Source: Acidimicrobiales bacterium (lineage in GTDB: Bacteria > Actinomycetota > Acidimicrobiia > Acidimicrobiales > UBA8190). Taken from it: a stretch of DNA of 64,000 nucleotides. This document shows, in pieces, positions 29,435 to 38,072 of this stretch. The notes under the pieces were generated by a model that made no database searches, was not told the origin of the DNA, and saw only the letters and a program-made list of their open reading frames with translations. The stretch is taken from positions 58,749 through 122,748 of the forward strand of contig DATKSK010000007.1 of assembly GCA_035531755.1 (NCBI GenBank), given 5' to 3'. A program made the position numbers and the translations under genes. Numbering within the stretch: position 1 is the stretch's first letter; every line of letters begins with the position of its first letter.

Positions 29435-30645
29435 CGGCCACGAGTCGCCCGCCGGCCGCGGCCGGCGACGACCGCCGCTACGACGTGGTGGTGGTCGGCG
29501 GCGGCGCCATCGGGCTGGCGACGGCCTGGACGCTGGCGGCGCGGGGCCTGGCGGTGGCGGTCGTCGACCCCGAGCCCGGCCGGGGGGCGTCGTGGGCGGC
29601 GGCCGGGATGCTCGCCCCCGTGAGCGAGGTCCATCACGGCGAGGAGCCCCTCTTGGCCCTGGCCCTGGCGGCGGCGCGGCAGTGGCCGGCGTTCGCCGCC
29701 GAGCTCGAGGCGGCCGTCGGGCGATCCGTCGGCTACCGGGCCACCGGGACGCTGGTGGTGGCGGTCGACGACGGTGACCGGGCCTGGACCGAGGAGCTCC
29801 TCGCCTTCCAGCGCGACCTCGGCCTCGACGTGCAGTGGCTCTCCGGGCGCGCCGCGCGCCACTTGGAGCCGGGCGTGGCCCCCGGCGTGCGCGGGGCCAT
29901 CTGGGTGGCCGACGACCACCAGGTGCACACCCGCCTGCTCGTGGGGGCGCTGCTCGACGCCGCTGCCGGGGCGGGGGCCGAGCTGTGGAGGGACCGGGCG
30001 GTCTCGCTCGAGTGCGGCGGCGGCGCCGTGTCGGGCGTGCACCTCGCCGCCGGCCCCCGGCTGCGCGCCGGGTGCGTGGTGCTCGCCGCCGGGTGCTGGT
30101 CGGGCGGGCTCGACGGGCTCCCCGACGGGGCGGTGCCCCCGGTGCGGCCCGTGAAGGGCCAGATCCTTCGTCTCACCCCCACCGGCCAGGCGGGCACCGG
30201 ACCGGCACCCGTGCTCGGCCGGACGGTACGCGGCATCGTGCGCGGCGCCTCGGTGTACCTGGTGCCGCGCCAGGACGGCAGTGTGGTGGTGGGCGCCACG
30301 ATGGAGGAGCGCGGCTTCGACACCGCGGTCACCGCCGGTGCCGTCTACGAGCTGTTGCGCGACGCACACCGCGTCGTGCCGGGTGTCACCGAGCTCGTCC
30401 TCGGCGAGGCGCGTGCCGGACTGCGACCGGGCTCCCCCGACAACGCGCCCATCGTCGGGCGGCCCGCGGTGGCGGGCGTCGACGGCCTGGTGGTGGCCAC
30501 CGGCCACTTCCGCCAGGGCATCCTCCTCACCCCGATCACCGCCCGGGCGGTGGCGGCCATCGTCGACGGTGCCGAGCCACCGGCGGAGATGGCGCCCTTC
30601 GGGCCGGGGCGATTCGCCGGCGTGGCGACGCGCGCCGGGCCCTGA
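29431..30645 (+). CDS. thiO: Glycine oxidase ThiO
   Basis: ThiO is an FAD enzyme that oxidises glycine to the imine (dehydroglycine) needed for the thiazole ring of thiamine in aerobes. The 404-residue protein has the FAD dinucleotide motif [14 protein letters not shown] near residues 19-32, [17 protein letters not shown] near 52-68, and the C-terminal [12 protein letters not shown] near 360, typical of the DAO/GlyOx family. It is first in the thiO-thiS-thiG-thiD run, which confirms the role over other amino-acid oxidases. The GTG overlaps the stop of the putative leader peptide. Confidence 0.92.
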   Translation: MTATSRPPAAAGDDRRYDVVVVGGGAIGLATAWTLAARGLAVAVVDPEPGRGASWAAAGMLAPVSEVHHGEEPLLALALAAARQWPAFAAELEAAVGRSVGYRATGTLVVAVDDGDRAWTEELLAFQRDLGLDVQWLSGRAARHLEPGVAPGVRGAIWVADDHQVHTRLLVGALLDAAAGAGAELWRDRAVSLECGGGAVSGVHLAAGPRLRAGCVVLAAGCWSGGLDGLPDGAVPPVRPVKGQILRLTPTGQAGTGPAPVLGRTVRGIVRGASVYLVPRQDGSVVVGATMEERGFDTAVTAGAVYELLRDAHRVVPGVTELVLGEARAGLRPGSPDNAPIVGRPAVAGVDGLVVATGHFRQGILLTPITARAVAAIVDGAEPPAEMAPFGPGRFAGVATRAGP

Positions 30646-30667
30646 GGCGAAGTGCCATGCTGGCCCG

Positions 30668-31658
<991 letters not shown>

Positions 31659-31660
31659 CC

Positions 31661-31666
31661 TACGCT
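31661..31666 (+). promoter_or_regulatory. -10 hexamer, possible internal promoter of thiD
   Basis: TACGCT ends 6 nt before the thiD GTG, just after the thiG stop. It would allow thiD to be made as a leaderless transcript apart from the operon. Confidence 0.4.
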
Positions 31667-31672
31667 GCGGTC

Positions 31673-32482
31673 GTGGACCCCCGGGTGGCCATGACCATCG
31701 CCGGCTCCGACTCCGGTGGCGGGGCGGGGCTCCAGGCCGACCTGAAGACCTTCGCCGCCCACCGCGTCTTCGGCACCAGCGTGGTCACGGCCGTGACCGC
31801 CCAGAACACCGCCGCGGTGCTGGGCGTCCACGTGCTCGACCCCGCCTTCGTGGACCTGCAGATCGCCGCGGTCGTGTCGGACCTGCCCGTGGTGGCGGTG
31901 AAGACCGGCATGCTGGCGTCATCGGCGACGGTCGCAGCCGTGGCGCGGCGGGCGGCCGCCGGCGATCTTCCCGACCTGGTCGTCGACCCCGTCCTGGTGG
32001 CGTCGACCGGCCGACCGCTCCTCGACGACGACGGGATCGCCGCCTACCTCGAGCTGCTGCTGCCCCACGCCGCCGTCGTCACGCCCAACACGACGGAGGC
32101 CGCCCTCCTGGCGGGCCACGCCGTCGACGACGTGGACGCCATGGTGCGCGCCGCGCACCGCCTGGCGGCCACCGGGGCGCGGGTGGTGGTGGTCACGGGC
32201 GGCCACCTCGGCGGAGAGCACGCCCCGGACGTGGTGCTGCTCGACGGCACCGTGCACGTCCTGGAGGGACCGCGGGTGGTGTCGGGCAACGACCACGGCA
32301 CGGGGTGCACGCTGTCGGCCGCCATCACCGCCCACCTTGCCCGCGGCGCGGCCGTGCTCGACGCCGTCACCCGGGCGAAGGACTTCGTGACGGCCGCGCT
32401 CGACGGCGCGGCCGGGTGGCACCTGGGCGCGGGCCACGGGCCGCTCGACCACTTCGGTTGGAGGGACCACGCCGGACCGTGA
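31673..32482 (+). CDS. thiD: Hydroxymethylpyrimidine kinase / phosphomethylpyrimidine kinase
   Basis: ThiD phosphorylates HMP and then HMP-phosphate for coupling with the thiazole. The 269-residue ribokinase-fold protein has the N-terminal [18 protein letters not shown] near residues 8-25, [13 protein letters not shown] near 105, [10 protein letters not shown] near 137, and the catalytic anion-hole motif [14 protein letters not shown] near 204-217. It is last in the thiO-thiS-thiG-thiD run. ThiE and thiC are absent here, so the pathway is completed elsewhere. The GTG start is set by the -10 hexamer 6 nt upstream. Confidence 0.95.
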   Translation: MDPRVAMTIAGSDSGGGAGLQADLKTFAAHRVFGTSVVTAVTAQNTAAVLGVHVLDPAFVDLQIAAVVSDLPVVAVKTGMLASSATVAAVARRAAAGDLPDLVVDPVLVASTGRPLLDDDGIAAYLELLLPHAAVVTPNTTEAALLAGHAVDDVDAMVRAAHRLAATGARVVVVTGGHLGGEHAPDVVLLDGTVHVLEGPRVVSGNDHGTGCTLSAAITAHLARGAAVLDAVTRAKDFVTAALDGAAGWHLGAGHGPLDHFGWRDHAGP

Positions 32483-32528
32483 CATGGCGCCGGGCGTGAC
32501 ATGGCGCCGGGCGTGACATGGCGCCGGG
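32478..32528. repeat. Three 17-bp tandem repeats overlapping the thiD stop
   Basis: Three exact copies of CGTGACATGGCGCCGGG begin at 32478, 32495 and 32512. The first copy includes the thiD TGA stop. Each copy holds a GGCGCC palindrome. Confidence 0.9.
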
Positions 32529-32589
32529 CCGGGCCGCCCCCCGGGGAGACGCGACGTGGCGGCGGGAGATGCGCACGGGTGCGGGACAC

Positions 32590-32620
32590 GGGGGCGACGA
32601 GTGTGTCCCTCGTCGCCCCC
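32590..32620. terminator. Perfect 12-bp stem-loop, likely end of thi operon
   Basis: GGGGGCGACGAG pairs with CTCGTCGCCCCC across a 7-nt loop, 108 nt after the thiD stop. No T tract follows. Its strength and place suggest a transcript end, but an RNA-protein site is possible. Confidence 0.45.
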
Positions 32621-32867
32621 GCTTCCCCCGCAGCTGCCCACGAACGTGGGCGATTCACCCCCCGAGACGCCGCGCCTCCGGTTTCACACCGAGGGCGCTC
32701 CCCCCCGACGGGACCCCCAGGGTCCCGGCGTCCGGGATACTGTACGGCGCGTCCTGCGGGGCCGTCAACGCGTTACGTCAATGTAGTTTCACTCTACGAG
32801 GTCGCAGGGGTTGTCGGCGCCACGGCCGCCGCCCGGTGCCGACCGACGGGCCCCGGGAGCGTCCTTG

Positions 32868-32873
32868 TACACT
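32868..32873 (+). promoter_or_regulatory. Candidate -10 hexamer for the membrane protein at 32974
   Basis: TACACT is the best -10-like sequence before the gene and would give a leader of about 90 nt. No clear -35 is seen. Confidence 0.3.
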
Positions 32874-32973
32874 CGCCTGGCCACGACGGGCCCGTCCCCG
32901 TGGACCCCGAACGATGCCCCGCCCCGCCGACCGACCCGGTGTCCCCGACCCGACCCCCGGGGGAGCGGTGACC

Positions 32974-33639
32974 GTGGACGCCCGCGGCAACGGCCATGGC
33001 GAGGCCGACCGGCGGCCCCTGCCCGCCGCGCCCCGCCGGCGGCCCCCCGGACCGAGCACGAAGCCCGCTCTGGTCGTGCTGGGGTTGACGGTGTTCCTGT
33101 TCCTCCTGGGGGCCACGCTCGAAGCCGTGAGCGGACACCAGAGCCGACCGACCCCGGTACCGACCTCGATCGCCACCGCACGCGGTGCCGTGTTGCGGGC
33201 CGTGCCGGCACGCCCCTTGCTGACGGCCATCGTCTCGGTGGGCCAGCCGCCCGACGACCTGCTCGACGCCTTGGCCGTCCCCAGGGGCTCGGCGCCCGTG
33301 GCCGGCTCCACCACCGATCGCGGGGTCGAGCTCTACGACCGGTCACTGCGCATGGAGGTGGCCGCCACCCAACAGGACGTCATCGCGTTCTTCCGTGCCC
33401 AGCTGCCCGCACAGCACTGGCGGCGGCTCAGCCAGGGCCCCGACAGCAACGGGCCCGGCTACCTCATCCTGGAGCAGCACCCCGCCAGCGACGGCCACGA
33501 GTGGGAGATCGGGGTCACGGTGGCTCCCACCGTGTTCGGCGGCACGCCCTCGGCCACGTCGACGGCGGGTGCGGGCGCCTCGAGCACCGGCACCACCGCC
33601 TTCACGCTACGGCTCTTCGCCGTGTCGGACCAGAACTGA
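32974..33639 (+). CDS. Single-pass membrane protein of unknown function
   Basis: The 221-residue protein has a basic, Pro-rich cytoplasmic N-terminus, one transmembrane segment (about residues 35-52, ALVVLGLTVFLFLLGATL), and an extracytoplasmic domain with a mixed pattern (ELYDRSLRMEVAATQQDVIAFF, GPGYLILEQHP, WEIGVTVAPTVF). A Ser/Thr/Gly linker precedes the last strand. I do not recognise a family. GTG at 32974 is 8 nt after GGGGGAG, a better fit than GTG 32968 or ATG 32914. It overlaps the convergent glycosyltransferase gene by 33 nt. Confidence 0.6.
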   Translation: MDARGNGHGEADRRPLPAAPRRRPPGPSTKPALVVLGLTVFLFLLGATLEAVSGHQSRPTPVPTSIATARGAVLRAVPARPLLTAIVSVGQPPDDLLDALAVPRGSAPVAGSTTDRGVELYDRSLRMEVAATQQDVIAFFRAQLPAQHWRRLSQGPDSNGPGYLILEQHPASDGHEWEIGVTVAPTVFGGTPSATSTAGAGASSTGTTAFTLRLFAVSDQN

Positions 33640-35088
33640 CGGCCGCCGGGCGCCCACCAGCAGCGGCTCTTCGGTCTCGGCGGGATCCTCGGGTTCGCCG
33701 GCGGCGGCCGTGACCGGCTCGAAGGGGTCCACCGACTCCTCGCCGCGCAGCAGCCACGCCCATACGAAGAAGTCGACCGGGTAGAGCAGGTACCCGACGC
33801 GGGTGGCGGGGGCCAGGAGGATGGCGACGGTCATCACCCATCCCACCAGGCGCGCCAGGGCGGCCGGCGTGGTCGGCCGGTGGCGGACCAGGACGTAGCC
33901 CAGCACGAGGGCGCCCGCGGCCGCGGCCGTCACCGTGAAGGCCCGGTGGATCCAGGGGAACAGCGACACCACGATGTGACCGATCAGGGGGCTGCCGGCC
34001 GGGGACCGCACACCGGCCAGCCCCAGCGGGAAGCGCACGACGTTGTCGATGAACGCCGAGACGTTCTCCGCCGCGGTGGGCAGCACCGCCGGGATCATCA
34101 CGCCGAGGATGCCGGCGAGCACCGCCAGCACCGGTCGCCGACCGCGCCGGCCGTGGCGATCGCGCGCCACCAGGAGCGCCAGGGCGGCGAGCGGCCACGC
34201 CGTGATCTTCATCGACGCCGCCACCCCCAGGGCCACCCCGGCCCACAGAGGCCGTCTTCGTTGCAGCAGGACAAGGCCGAGGAGCATCAGGGCGGCCACG
34301 GGGAGGTCGTCACCGCCGGTGGCGAGGGGCAGCGCCGCAGTGGGCAGCACGGTCATGCTCTGCAGCGCGAGAACGCGCGGACCGGTGGGGCCGCGGCACA
34401 GCGCCAGCGCGATCACGACCACCAGGATCGTGAACACGGAGAAGGCCACGCGGGCGTCGGTGAGGCGCGGCGACGCACTCGTGCTGCGGGGGCCGCCGAA
34501 CAGCGACATGAGCGGGAGGTACGGGTTGTAGACGTCGTAGGCGGGCTGGCCCGGCGGCGCCTTGATGTGGGCGCGGGGGTCGATGCGCGAGTACGGGTCC
34601 TTACCGTGCACGAAGGCGTCGCCGGCGCGCTCCACCACCGCCACCTCGGGTTGGACGTGCGCGGTCCCCCCTGTGTCGGTGCGCCACAGCACCTCGAGCG
34701 AGAGCGGCATGAGCGTGGCGCCGAGCAGGACCACCAGGAACGTGACGGCGCGCGGTGTCGTCCAGTGCCAGGTGGCGATGGCCCGACCGCCCGCCGCGTC
34801 GACCGATGCCCGCCCGGCGGCCCCACCGGCGCCGGTACCGGCAGCAGTACCGTCGGCGGCGCGTGCGGCGCGCCGGCGCTCCCGGCGGGCCAACAGGGCC
34901 GAGGCCACCGCCCCGGCGACGTAGGGCCCCACCGCCAGCCTCCCCCACTGTTGGTAAAGGCTGATCGAGGCGAGCTGGGCCGTGCCGATGGCGAAGAGGG
35001 CGGACGCCGAGTAGAGCACGGCGTCCCGTTCCTCGGGGCTCCACGACGCCATCACCCGGGCACCCCGCCCAAGGAGGCCGGTGGACAT
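33607..35088 (-). CDS. Polytopic GT-C/DUF2029-like glycosyltransferase-type membrane protein
   Basis: The 493-residue protein has roughly ten hydrophobic segments. It carries the extracytoplasmic GT-C landmark: HGKDPYSRIDPRAH and YDVYNPYLPLMSLFG (about residues 160-195), as in the GT87/DUF2029 family of polyprenyl-phosphate mannosyltransferases. Such enzymes add sugars from lipid carriers to cell-envelope glycolipids or glycans; the donor and acceptor are not readable here. A possible -10 (TACCAT) ends 6 nt before the ATG at 35088. The gene is divergent from the acuI-like gene. Confidence 0.7.
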   Translation of the reverse strand: MSTGLLGRGARVMASWSPEERDAVLYSASALFAIGTAQLASISLYQQWGRLAVGPYVAGAVASALLARRERRRAARAADGTAAGTGAGGAAGRASVDAAGGRAIATWHWTTPRAVTFLVVLLGATLMPLSLEVLWRTDTGGTAHVQPEVAVVERAGDAFVHGKDPYSRIDPRAHIKAPPGQPAYDVYNPYLPLMSLFGGPRSTSASPRLTDARVAFSVFTILVVVIALALCRGPTGPRVLALQSMTVLPTAALPLATGGDDLPVAALMLLGLVLLQRRRPLWAGVALGVAASMKITAWPLAALALLVARDRHGRRGRRPVLAVLAGILGVMIPAVLPTAAENVSAFIDNVVRFPLGLAGVRSPAGSPLIGHIVVSLFPWIHRAFTVTAAAAGALVLGYVLVRHRPTTPAALARLVGWVMTVAILLAPATRVGYLLYPVDFFVWAWLLRGEESVDPFEPVTAAAGEPEDPAETEEPLLVGARRPSVLVRHGEEP

Positions 35089-35094
35089 GACCCC

Positions 35095-35100
35095 ATGGTA
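35095..35100 (-). promoter_or_regulatory. -10 hexamer, leaderless start of GT-C gene
   Basis: TACCAT (minus strand) ends 6 nt before the ATG at 35088. Confidence 0.4.
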
Positions 35101-35154
35101 GGCCCCTGCCGCCCACGCCAGGCCGACGGTCGGGACGGCCGACGGTGCGCGCCG

Positions 35155-35160
35155 TAGGCT
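35155..35160 (+). promoter_or_regulatory. -10 hexamer, leaderless start of acuI-like gene
   Basis: TAGGCT ends 6 nt before the GTG at 35167. Confidence 0.5.
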
Positions 35161-35166
35161 GCAGCC

Positions 35167-36252
35167 GTGCCCGACGACCCCACGGCCCGGCTCGTCGGCG
35201 ACGGCCCCACGGCCCGGCTCCCTGGCGACGGCCCCGGTCACGACGCCGTCGACAGCGGCTTCCCGGCCTTCGTCGTGCGCAACGACGGCGAATCCGTCGC
35301 CACCGGCGTGGAGGAGCTCCACCTCGGCGACCTGCCCGAGGGCGAGGTGCTCGTCGAGGTGGCGTGGTCGTCGGTCAACTACAAAGACGCCATGGTCACC
35401 GTGCCCGGCAACCGCGTGGCCCGGACGTCCCCGCTCGTCCCCGGCGTCGACCTCGCCGGGGTCGTCGTGGCGAGCGACGACCCCGACCTCGCGCCCGGGA
35501 CGGCCGTCCTCGCCCACGGCGGGGACATCGGCGTGGCGCGCCACGGCGGTTACGCCCGCTACGCCCGGGTGCCCGCAGGCGTGGCCCTGGCGCTTCCCGA
35601 GGGGCTGTCGGCACGCGACGCCATGGCCATCGGCACCGCCGGCTTCACCGCCGCCTTGTCCGTCGACCAGCTCGAGCAGCACGGGATGCGCCCCGGGGAG
35701 GGCCCGGTCCTCGTGACCGGCGCCTCAGGTGGGGTCGGGTCGTTCGCCGTGGTGCTACTGGCGGCGCGCGGCTACGAGGTCGCGGCGAGCACCGGCAAGT
35801 CCGACGAGCACGATTGGCTGCGGGCGCTCGGCGCCGCCGAGGTCATCGGGCGCGACGACATCGACAAGGCCGGCGGGCGCGTGCTCGGGCCCGAGCACTG
35901 GGCGGGCGCCGTCGACTGCGTCGGCGGGGAGACACTGGCGCGGGCCCTGCAGGGTCTGCGGTACGGGGCGGCGGTGGCCGCCAGCGGACTGACCGGAGGG
36001 ACCGCGCTCGAAACCACCGTGTACCCCTTCATCACCCGCAGCGTCGCCCTGCTCGGGGTGGACTCGGTGCGCACGCCCGTCGAGCGCCGGCGCCAGGTGT
36101 GGGGGCGACTCGGCACCGACCTCCGGCCCGCCCACCTCGACGACCTGATCGCCGCCGAGGTCCCCCTGCAGGGCGTGGCGCACGCGTTGTCCGACATCCT
36201 GGCGGCGCGCGTCCGCGGGCGGCTGCTCGTCCGGCTGGACGGGCCTCCATAA
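35167..36252 (+). CDS. YhdH/AcuI-family quinone oxidoreductase-like (acryloyl-CoA reductase type)
   Basis: This medium-chain dehydrogenase/reductase belongs to the AcuI/YhdH branch, whose characterised members reduce acryloyl-CoA to propanoyl-CoA with NADPH. The 361-residue protein has the branch marker WSSVNYKDAMV near residues 75-85, PGVDLAGVV near 102, the Rossmann motif VLVTGASGGVGSFAVVLLA near 180-198, and the late LLGVDSVRTPVERR near 297-310. It is zinc-free, as in this branch. About 35 N-terminal residues with a duplicated DDPTARL/GDGPTARL motif precede the fold and look non-essential. The GTG start follows a -10 by 6 nt. Confidence 0.85.
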   Translation: MPDDPTARLVGDGPTARLPGDGPGHDAVDSGFPAFVVRNDGESVATGVEELHLGDLPEGEVLVEVAWSSVNYKDAMVTVPGNRVARTSPLVPGVDLAGVVVASDDPDLAPGTAVLAHGGDIGVARHGGYARYARVPAGVALALPEGLSARDAMAIGTAGFTAALSVDQLEQHGMRPGEGPVLVTGASGGVGSFAVVLLAARGYEVAASTGKSDEHDWLRALGAAEVIGRDDIDKAGGRVLGPEHWAGAVDCVGGETLARALQGLRYGAAVAASGLTGGTALETTVYPFITRSVALLGVDSVRTPVERRRQVWGRLGTDLRPAHLDDLIAAEVPLQGVAHALSDILAARVRGRLLVRLDGPP

Positions 36253-36283
36253 AGCAGGGCCGTGCCTGGGCCGGTCTGCCCAC

Positions 36284-36351
36284 GGCCTGCGGCGGGGTCA
36301 GGCCTGCGGCGGGGCCAGGCCTGCGGCGGAGTCAGGCCTGCGGCGGGGCGG
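36284..36351. repeat. Four 17-bp tandem repeats at the 3' end of the lipoprotein gene
   Basis: Units of GGCCTGCGGCGGGGTCA and close variants start at 36284, 36301, 36318 and 36335. The stop codon of the DUF4232 lipoprotein (36332-36334) lies inside the third copy. The repeat thus spans the coding end and the gap to the convergent gene. Confidence 0.9.
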
Positions 36352-36976
36352 TGGTCTGCGAGGCCGCCGAGCCCGCCGCGAACACCGGGGACACCGTGAC
36401 CGTGCCGCCGTTGCACACCATCATCTGCACCCGGACCACGTCGTGGTCGACGGCGTTGGGCGGGGTCACGTCGATCTGGGCGGCGGTGGGGCACGAGGTC
36501 TCGGTCCCCGTGGTCACGTCCGAGTACGCCAGGTTGAAGTACGCCGTCGCTCCCGGGTCGAGCACGACGGGCGTCGGGGAGATGTTCGTGAACTGATAGT
36601 TCCCGGCCCGCACCACCCGCGTCACCAGCTGCGTGCCCGAGGAGTCGAGCAGCTGCGCCCCCGGGAACCCGTTCATGGGACAGCTGGACGTCGTCGAATT
36701 GCGCATCCCGAACGTGAGCTCGAACGTCCCGGCCGCACCCTGGGAGCCGACCACCGTCGTCACCAGGGAGCTGGCCGCACAGGCCACGCCGCCGAGCACG
36801 CCGGTCGTCGTGGTTGTGGACGAGCCGGCGGAGGTCGCGCTCGTCGACGTCGTCGGGCCCGCCGTGGTGGTCGCGCCCCCGTTGCCCGGGGCGGCGGTGT
36901 GGCCCGACGAGCACGCGGAGAGACCCGCGGCCAGAGACAGCGCCGCCAGGGCGGGCAGCGCCGTGCGGAGGCGCAT
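36332..36976 (-). CDS. DUF4232-type secreted lipoprotein
   Basis: The 214-residue protein has a lipoprotein signal peptide with lipobox LSAC (Cys22), a Thr/Ser/Gly linker to about residue 60, and an extracellular beta-sandwich-like domain with paired cysteines (GVACAASS, TSSCPMNGFPGAQLL, TSCPTAAQIDV, QMMVCNGG). This matches DUF4232, common in actinobacteria and of unknown function. Its ATG overlaps the stop of the bifunctional-nuclease gene (ATGA), so the two are probably co-translated. The last codons lie in a 17-bp tandem repeat. Confidence 0.75.
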   Translation of the reverse strand: MRLRTALPALAALSLAAGLSACSSGHTAAPGNGGATTTAGPTTSTSATSAGSSTTTTTGVLGGVACAASSLVTTVVGSQGAAGTFELTFGMRNSTTSSCPMNGFPGAQLLDSSGTQLVTRVVRAGNYQFTNISPTPVVLDPGATAYFNLAYSDVTTGTETSCPTAAQIDVTPPNAVDHDVVRVQMMVCNGGTVTVSPVFAAGSAASQTTAPPQA

Positions 36977-37482
36977 CAGGAGCTGAAGTCCTCGGGGCGG
37001 ACCGTGTCGAGGAACTGGCGGAACTCGCCCACCAGCTCGTCGGGGGTGGACGGGTCGCCGTCCTCGTCCTCGTCGTCGGTGGGCAACAGGATCCCCTCGG
37101 AGTCCATGAGGTCGTCGGCCACGTACAGGGGGCTCCCGGTGCGCACGGCCAGCGCGACGGCGTCCGACGGTCGGCTCGACACGTTCAGCGTGGCGTCGCC
37201 GCGCTTGAGCTGGAGCTCGGCGAAGTACGTGGCGGAGCGCAGCTCCGTGATGACCACGCGCTCGAGGCTCGCGCCCAGTGCCTCGACCACGTCGCGCAGC
37301 AGGTCGTGGGTCATCGGCCGGGGTGTGGCGACACCCTGGATGGCGAACGCGATGGCGGTCGCCTCGGGCGCGCCGATGAAGATCGGCAGCGTCCTGCCGA
37401 GCCCGTCCGCCTCGGTGAGCAGGAGGACAGGCGTGTTGGACTGGAGGTCCACCCGCACAGCGCTCAGCCGCACCTCGACCAT
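36976..37482 (-). CDS. Bifunctional nuclease family protein (BFN, DUF151)
   Basis: The 168-residue protein is a BFN/DUF151 domain, a family with reported nuclease activity in plants and wide occurrence in actinobacteria. It has NTPVLLLTEADGLGRTLPIFIG (residues 14-35), PMTHDLLRDVVEALGA near 57 and NVSSRPSDAVALAVR near 99. The C-terminus is acidic. It is in the conserved neighbourhood of FHA and FtsR-like genes. A -10 (TAAGTT) overlaps the hpt stop codon and ends 7 nt before the ATG, so BFN can be made separately from hpt. Confidence 0.88.
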   Translation of the reverse strand: MVEVRLSAVRVDLQSNTPVLLLTEADGLGRTLPIFIGAPEATAIAFAIQGVATPRPMTHDLLRDVVEALGASLERVVITELRSATYFAELQLKRGDATLNVSSRPSDAVALAVRTGSPLYVADDLMDSEGILLPTDDEDEDGDPSTPDELVGEFRQFLDTVRPEDFSS

Positions 37483-37489
37483 GACCTGC

Positions 37490-37495
37490 AACTTA
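37490..37495 (-). promoter_or_regulatory. -10 hexamer, leaderless start of BFN gene
   Basis: TAAGTT (minus strand) ends 7 nt before the ATG at 37482 and contains the hpt stop codon. Confidence 0.5.
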
Positions 37496-38059
37496 CCGCC
37501 CGTAGAGGGTGACAACATGCGCGTCGGGGTCGGTTTCGAGGGCCCGGGGGTCCCCGGCGGCGACGAACGGAAGGTTGCGGTAACGGCCTGCGAGGTCGAG
37601 CCCGTACCCGAGGAGCAGGTCGTCGGCGACCTCGAACCCGGTGAAGCGCAGCGGGACGGGCACGATCCGCCGCGTCCGGCGGTCGAACAACGTGCACACC
37701 TCGAGCGACGCCGGGCCCCGGCGCCCCAGCTCCCCCAGCACGTAGGTGCAGGTGAGGCCGGTGTCCACGATGTCCTCCACCAGGACCACGTGGCGGCCGT
37801 GGACGTCGTGGTCGAGGTCCTTGACGATCCGCACGCGGCCGGTGCCCTCGGTGTAGGTGGAGATGGCGAGGAAGTCCACCTCACAGGGGACCGTGACCTG
37901 GCGGGCCAGGTCCGCCAGGAAGAGGATGCTCCCCTTCAGCACCGCCACCAGGAGGACCCCGTCGGGATAGGCGTCGGACAGCTCCCGGCCCAAGCGGGCG
38001 ACTCCTCCGGCCAGCTCCCGGCTGTCGTACAGGATCCGAGCGCCGCCGGGCCCACTCAC
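37493..38059 (-). CDS. hpt: Hypoxanthine phosphoribosyltransferase
   Basis: The enzyme salvages hypoxanthine or guanine to IMP or GMP. The 188-residue type I phosphoribosyltransferase has VAVLKGSILFLADL near residues 38-51 and the PRPP-binding loop VVLVEDIVDTGLT at 91-103, with the purine-binding VADDLLLGYGLD near 146-157. It lies between ftsR and BFN, 13 nt after the ftsR stop. HPRT is usually linked with tilS/ftsH in actinobacteria, so this location is less common. The GTG start is compatible with the conserved domain start. Confidence 0.93.
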   Translation of the reverse strand: MSGPGGARILYDSRELAGGVARLGRELSDAYPDGVLLVAVLKGSILFLADLARQVTVPCEVDFLAISTYTEGTGRVRIVKDLDHDVHGRHVVLVEDIVDTGLTCTYVLGELGRRGPASLEVCTLFDRRTRRIVPVPLRFTGFEVADDLLLGYGLDLAGRYRNLPFVAAGDPRALETDPDAHVVTLYGR

Positions 38060-38072
38060 CCCCCGGGCCCGG

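Larger units (their letters stand above)
32483..32973. other. Structured intergenic region between thiD and the next gene
   Basis: This 490-nt stretch has no recognisable gene. It holds the 17-bp repeats, then three perfect inverted repeats: 32590-32620 (12-bp arms), 32636-32651 (6-bp arms, 4-nt loop) and 32709-32727 (7-bp arms, 5-nt loop). An AT-richer block at 32773-32797 includes GTAG/CTAC arms. A -10-like TACACT is at 32868-32873. It probably ends the thi transcript and starts the next one. Confidence 0.6.

Noticed and set aside
32483..32973. tRNA or other known RNA gene in the structured gap
   Set aside because: No cloverleaf with a GGTTCGAATCC-type T arm could be found on either strand.
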